Positions 61,174 to 64,000 of a stretch of 64,000 nucleotides of DNA are shown here, piece after piece (positions within the stretch are counted from its first letter, which is position 1; every line of letters begins with the position of its first letter). The notes beneath the pieces are model-generated. The model did not search any database. It was not told the origin of the DNA and saw nothing but the letters and a program-made list of their open reading frames with translations. The stretch spans positions 434,001 to 498,000 of the forward strand of contig JACKIN010000001.1 of assembly GCA_020638495.1 (NCBI GenBank), in the 5' to 3' direction. The translations under genes were made by a program, and so were the position numbers. Origin of the DNA: Geminicoccaceae bacterium (GTDB taxonomy: Bacteria > Pseudomonadota > Alphaproteobacteria > Geminicoccales > Geminicoccaceae).

Positions 61174-61326
61174 GAGACCCATTAAGATATTGATCCAGAA
61201 CGTTTTTTGCCTTCTTCCTGACGTCCCGACAAAGGGCGTGAGAACCAGAATGCCAAAAATGGCGAACGAACCGAAGCGGGCTTGCTTTTCCGGTGCATCA
61301 ATGATAGGAATAAGATCAGAAGACGC

Positions 61327-64000
61327 TCAGGCTGCGGTGAGGCAGAGATCGGGCACGGCGTTGGCCGGGATCGGCCGGCTCTTGAGGAAGCCCTGCCATT
61401 CGTCGCAGCCGAACTCGTTCAGCATGTCGAGCTGCTGGGTGCTCTCGACCCCTTCCGCCACGACCCGCATGCCGAGCCCGTGGGCGAGCCCGATGATCGC
61501 CTTGGCGAGCGTCGCATCGCGTGACCGGCTCGGCATGTTGCGGATGAACGAGCGGTCGATCTTCACCCGTTGGACCGGAAAGCGCTGGAGGTTGCTGAGC
61601 GACGAGAAGCCCGTGCCGAAGTCGTCGAGGGCGAGGCTGACACCCAGGCGATGCAGCGCATGGATCGTCCGCTGGCTGCGCCGATCGGCCTCGAGCAGCG
61701 CCGTCTCGGTCAGCTCCAGCTCGAGCTGCTCGGGCTGCAGCCGGGAGGTGTCCAGGAAGCGGCGGATCTGCCCGACGAGGTCGCCCCGGCCGATCTGCAG
61801 GGGCGAGATGTTGATGGCGAGCCGGTCCGGCACGAAGTTGCGACGCTGCCAGACCTTCAGGTCGGAGGTCGTGCGGTCGAGCAGGAAGGTGCCGAGCTGC
61901 CCGATCATGCCGCAATCCTCGGCGAGGCCGATGAACTGGTCGGGCGGCACCTGGCCGCGCTCGGGGTGCGACCAGCGCATCAGCGCCTCGAAGCCGACCA
62001 CGCGGCCGGAGCCGACCTCGACCTGTGGCTGGTAGACGAGCCCGAGCTCCGCATCGTCCACGGCCCGCCTGAGGTCGCTCTCCAGGCGCACCCGCTCGGC
62101 CGTGTCGCTGTGCAGCGCGGCGTCGTACAGGCGGAACGTGTTGCGCCCCTGTGATTTCGCCCAGTAGAGCGCCATGTCGGCATGGCGCAGCAGCGTGTCG
62201 CGGTTCTCGGCGTCGATCGGATAGAGGCTGATGCCGAGGCTGGCGGTGACCCGAAGCTCGTGGCCCTCGAGGTGCATCGGTGCCTGCAGGCTGGCCAGGA
62301 TCTTGCGGGCGGGGATGGTCGCATCGTGCGGCTTGCGCAGGCCGCGCAGGATCAAGATGAACTCGTCGCCCCCCATCCGGGCGACGGTATCCTCGTCACG
62401 GACGGATCGCTGCAGGCGCTCGCCGAGCTGCACCAGCAGGGCATCGCCCATGGCGTGGCCGAGGCTGTCGTTGATCGCCTTGAAGCGGTCGAGGTCGAGG
62501 AAGGCGACAGCGACCAGCTCGCCGCACCGCTGCGCGTGCTTGAGGATCTCGCCGAGCCGCTCGTTGAAGAGAGTGCGGTTCGGCAGGCCGGTCAGGGGAT
62601 CGTGGGTCGCCTGATGGAGGATGACCGCCTGGGCCTCCTTCTGCCGCGTCAGGTCGCGCAGGGCGGCGACGTAGTAGCACTTGCCTTCGAGGGATGCCCG
62701 GTTGATCGTCAGCTCGAGGGGGAATTGGCTGCCGTCCGTGCGATTGCCGGTCGCCTCGATGGACTGGCCTTTGGTGCCGGTGAGCAGCCGCGGCAACTCG
62801 CCGGCCTCGGCGTCGTCGCAGGTCAGAAGCTCGGCCATCCGGCGGCCGCGCAGCATCTCCCCGGTCGTCTGGAACAGCCGCTCGGCCGCCGGGTTGGCGC
62901 TGTCGATCAGGCCCTGCCCGTCGAACGTGACGATGGCCTCGGTGACCGAGCCCATGATCGTGCGAAGTCGCGCCTCGCTGCGGTTGAGCGCGGACTTGCG
63001 GGCGACCGCGTCGGTGATGTCGGAATAGATGCCGACCGTCCCGCCATCCTCCATGCGCGATTCGCTGATCTCGATGCAGCGGCCGTCGAGAAACTGGAAC
63101 TGGCAGATCCCCCCGTTGCGCCGGCAGGCGAGGCGGGCCTGCCGCCAGGTGGCATAGGCCGCGTCGTCGAGTGCGAGCAGCGGTCGGATATGTCGATCGA
63201 GAAGCTCGGGGAACGGGAGGGAGATGGCCGCAACGGGGACGTTCCGGAAGAATCGGCGAAAGCGGGTGTTGGACAGGACCAGGCGATCGTTCGCGTCCCA
63301 GATCGCAAAGCCCTCGTTCATCGCCTCGGTCGGCAGGGTCAGCCGATCGTGGGCGAGGCGAAGCGCGCTCAGGTTGTCGGTCAGGCGGTCCAGCATGGTG
63401 TTGACCGCCCGGCCGACCCGCGCGATCTCGTCCTGGCCCTCGATCGTCGCGCGCGCCTCGTTGTCGCCCAGGCTGATGCGGTCGGCCGTCGCGGCCAGGC
63501 GCTCGAGCCGATGGCTCAGGAGATGGCCGAACCAGTACGCCGAAAGGGCGATGAGGATGATGCCCCCGCCCGCGACCATGGCACCGCGGCGATAGGCCTC
63601 GCGAAAGCTGGCATGCAGCGCGTCGTCGCTCAGGGTCAGGGCCAGCGTGCCGAGCTTGTGGCTGCCGGCGCTGATATCGACGATCCGTTGGCCTTCGTCG
63701 AGCTTCGAGGTGTCCGGCTCGAACATGCTGCCGATCCGGTTCAGGTTCTTGGAGGCGACGATCCGCCCGCCGAGATCGACCAGCACCATGTCGGTGAACT
63801 TGCGCGAGCTCGTGGTCTCGGCGACGAAGGCCTGCAGCTCCGTGTAGTCGGTGGTCAGGAGGGCGACGCGCCCGAGATCGCTCAAGAGGGTGACGAAATA
63901 GCGATCGGAGCGTTGCCAGAGCTCGACCTGGCTCGCCAGGTGCTGGCGCAGGGTGAAGAACAGGATCGCCGCGCAAAGCGCCAGTTGCAGGGCGAAAAGG
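61327..64000 (-). CDS. Membrane sensor with HAMP, PAS, GGDEF and EAL domains, 5' end outside window
   Basis: A cyclic-di-GMP enzyme with 891 codons visible; the frame stays open to the window edge. Order: end of a first transmembrane helix (LALCAAILFF), a periplasmic sensor (about 110 residues), a second helix (GGGIILIALSAYWFG), HAMP (RLERLAATADRIS...), and two PAS-like domains. A GGDEF domain with intact RMGGDEF (A-site) is next, then an EAL domain with EALMRW and DDFGTGFSS. Both catalytic signatures are intact, so it may make and degrade c-di-GMP. An apparent TTG start near 63885 is only an internal codon. Confidence 0.93.
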   Translation of the reverse strand, partial: LFALQLALCAAILFFTLRQHLASQVELWQRSDRYFVTLLSDLGRVALLTTDYTELQAFVAETTSSRKFTDMVLVDLGGRIVASKNLNRIGSMFEPDTSKLDEGQRIVDISAGSHKLGTLALTLSDDALHASFREAYRRGAMVAGGGIILIALSAYWFGHLLSHRLERLAATADRISLGDNEARATIEGQDEIARVGRAVNTMLDRLTDNLSALRLAHDRLTLPTEAMNEGFAIWDANDRLVLSNTRFRRFFRNVPVAAISLPFPELLDRHIRPLLALDDAAYATWRQARLACRRNGGICQFQFLDGRCIEISESRMEDGGTVGIYSDITDAVARKSALNRSEARLRTIMGSVTEAIVTFDGQGLIDSANPAAERLFQTTGEMLRGRRMAELLTCDDAEAGELPRLLTGTKGQSIEATGNRTDGSQFPLELTINRASLEGKCYYVAALRDLTRQKEAQAVILHQATHDPLTGLPNRTLFNERLGEILKHAQRCGELVAVAFLDLDRFKAINDSLGHAMGDALLVQLGERLQRSVRDEDTVARMGGDEFILILRGLRKPHDATIPARKILASLQAPMHLEGHELRVTASLGISLYPIDAENRDTLLRHADMALYWAKSQGRNTFRLYDAALHSDTAERVRLESDLRRAVDDAELGLVYQPQVEVGSGRVVGFEALMRWSHPERGQVPPDQFIGLAEDCGMIGQLGTFLLDRTTSDLKVWQRRNFVPDRLAINISPLQIGRGDLVGQIRRFLDTSRLQPEQLELELTETALLEADRRSQRTIHALHRLGVSLALDDFGTGFSSLSNLQRFPVQRVKIDRSFIRNMPSRSRDATLAKAIIGLAHGLGMRVVAEGVESTQQLDMLNEFGCDEWQGFLKSRPIPANAVPDLCLTAA

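Larger units (their letters stand above)
60832..61326. other. 495-bp gene-free region holding a two-part repeat array
   Basis: Five 31–32-bp dyad units and then five 21-bp direct repeats occupy most of this gap; both are listed separately. The last 145 bp (61181–61326) are AT-richer, with no gene or hairpin that I can support, and form the 3' flank of the GGDEF/EAL gene. Confidence 0.7.

Overview
The window is GC-rich bacterial chromosome, densely packed with genes and with very few long gaps. Gene content and synteny point to an alphaproteobacterium, probably of a Rhodospirillales-type lineage. The main evidence is an amidase–PBP1A–prfB block next to rne, a hemC–hemD–mic60–hemY heme/mitofilin operon beside tsaD, heterotetrameric sarcosine oxidase genes, and several periplasmic-binding-protein ABC operons. 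I cannot name the genus from sequence alone.

Layout. 1–4840 (minus): cell-wall amidase, PBP1A and the 5' part of prfB, which carries the classical +1 programmed frameshift. 4841–9398 (plus): RNase E behind a long leader with a large hairpin, then a periplasmic M48 protease with TPRs. 9780–14355: the prkA–yeaH–spoVR stress cluster. 14458–18690: a DUF3830 protein and a complete polyamine-type ABC importer. 18741–28471: an integrated mobile element. 28425–33651 (minus): tRNA-Thr(CGT) and the heme/mic60 operon, with tsaD divergent. 34767–37455 (minus): a tiny membrane protein, a GlxA/AraC regulator and three small DUF1428/VOC proteins. 37735–42718: soxBDAG. 42728–46093: a SWIM–SNF2 helicase. 46887–53655 (minus): a BMP-type nucleoside ABC importer with a cytosine-deaminase-like amidohydrolase and an embedded EamA transporter. 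53726–60831: ChaN lipoprotein, a GNAT plus RimK-like pair, a serine hydrolase, a rhodanese and an amidase. 60926–61180: an unexplained two-part repeat array. 61327–64000: a PAS/GGDEF/EAL protein truncated by the window edge.

The most striking part is the 9.7-kb element. It is bounded by a perfect 47-bp direct repeat of the 3' part of tRNA-Thr. It carries a tyrosine integrase, an AlpA/Xis-like HTH protein, a lambda-O-like initiator whose own gene contains 21-bp iterons, and a head module (large terminase, HNH, HK97 capsid, prohead protease, a likely connector, portal). I see no tail, lysis or CI-type repressor gene. That is the composition of a capsid-forming satellite (cf-PICI), not of a complete prophage, and its head genes are in an unusual order. 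Integrase arm-type repeats are visible at both ends.

Start codons were chosen by family N-termini, signal peptides and Shine-Dalgarno (SD) spacing; where they are uncertain the entry says so. Functions rest on recognised motifs, and no database search was possible.
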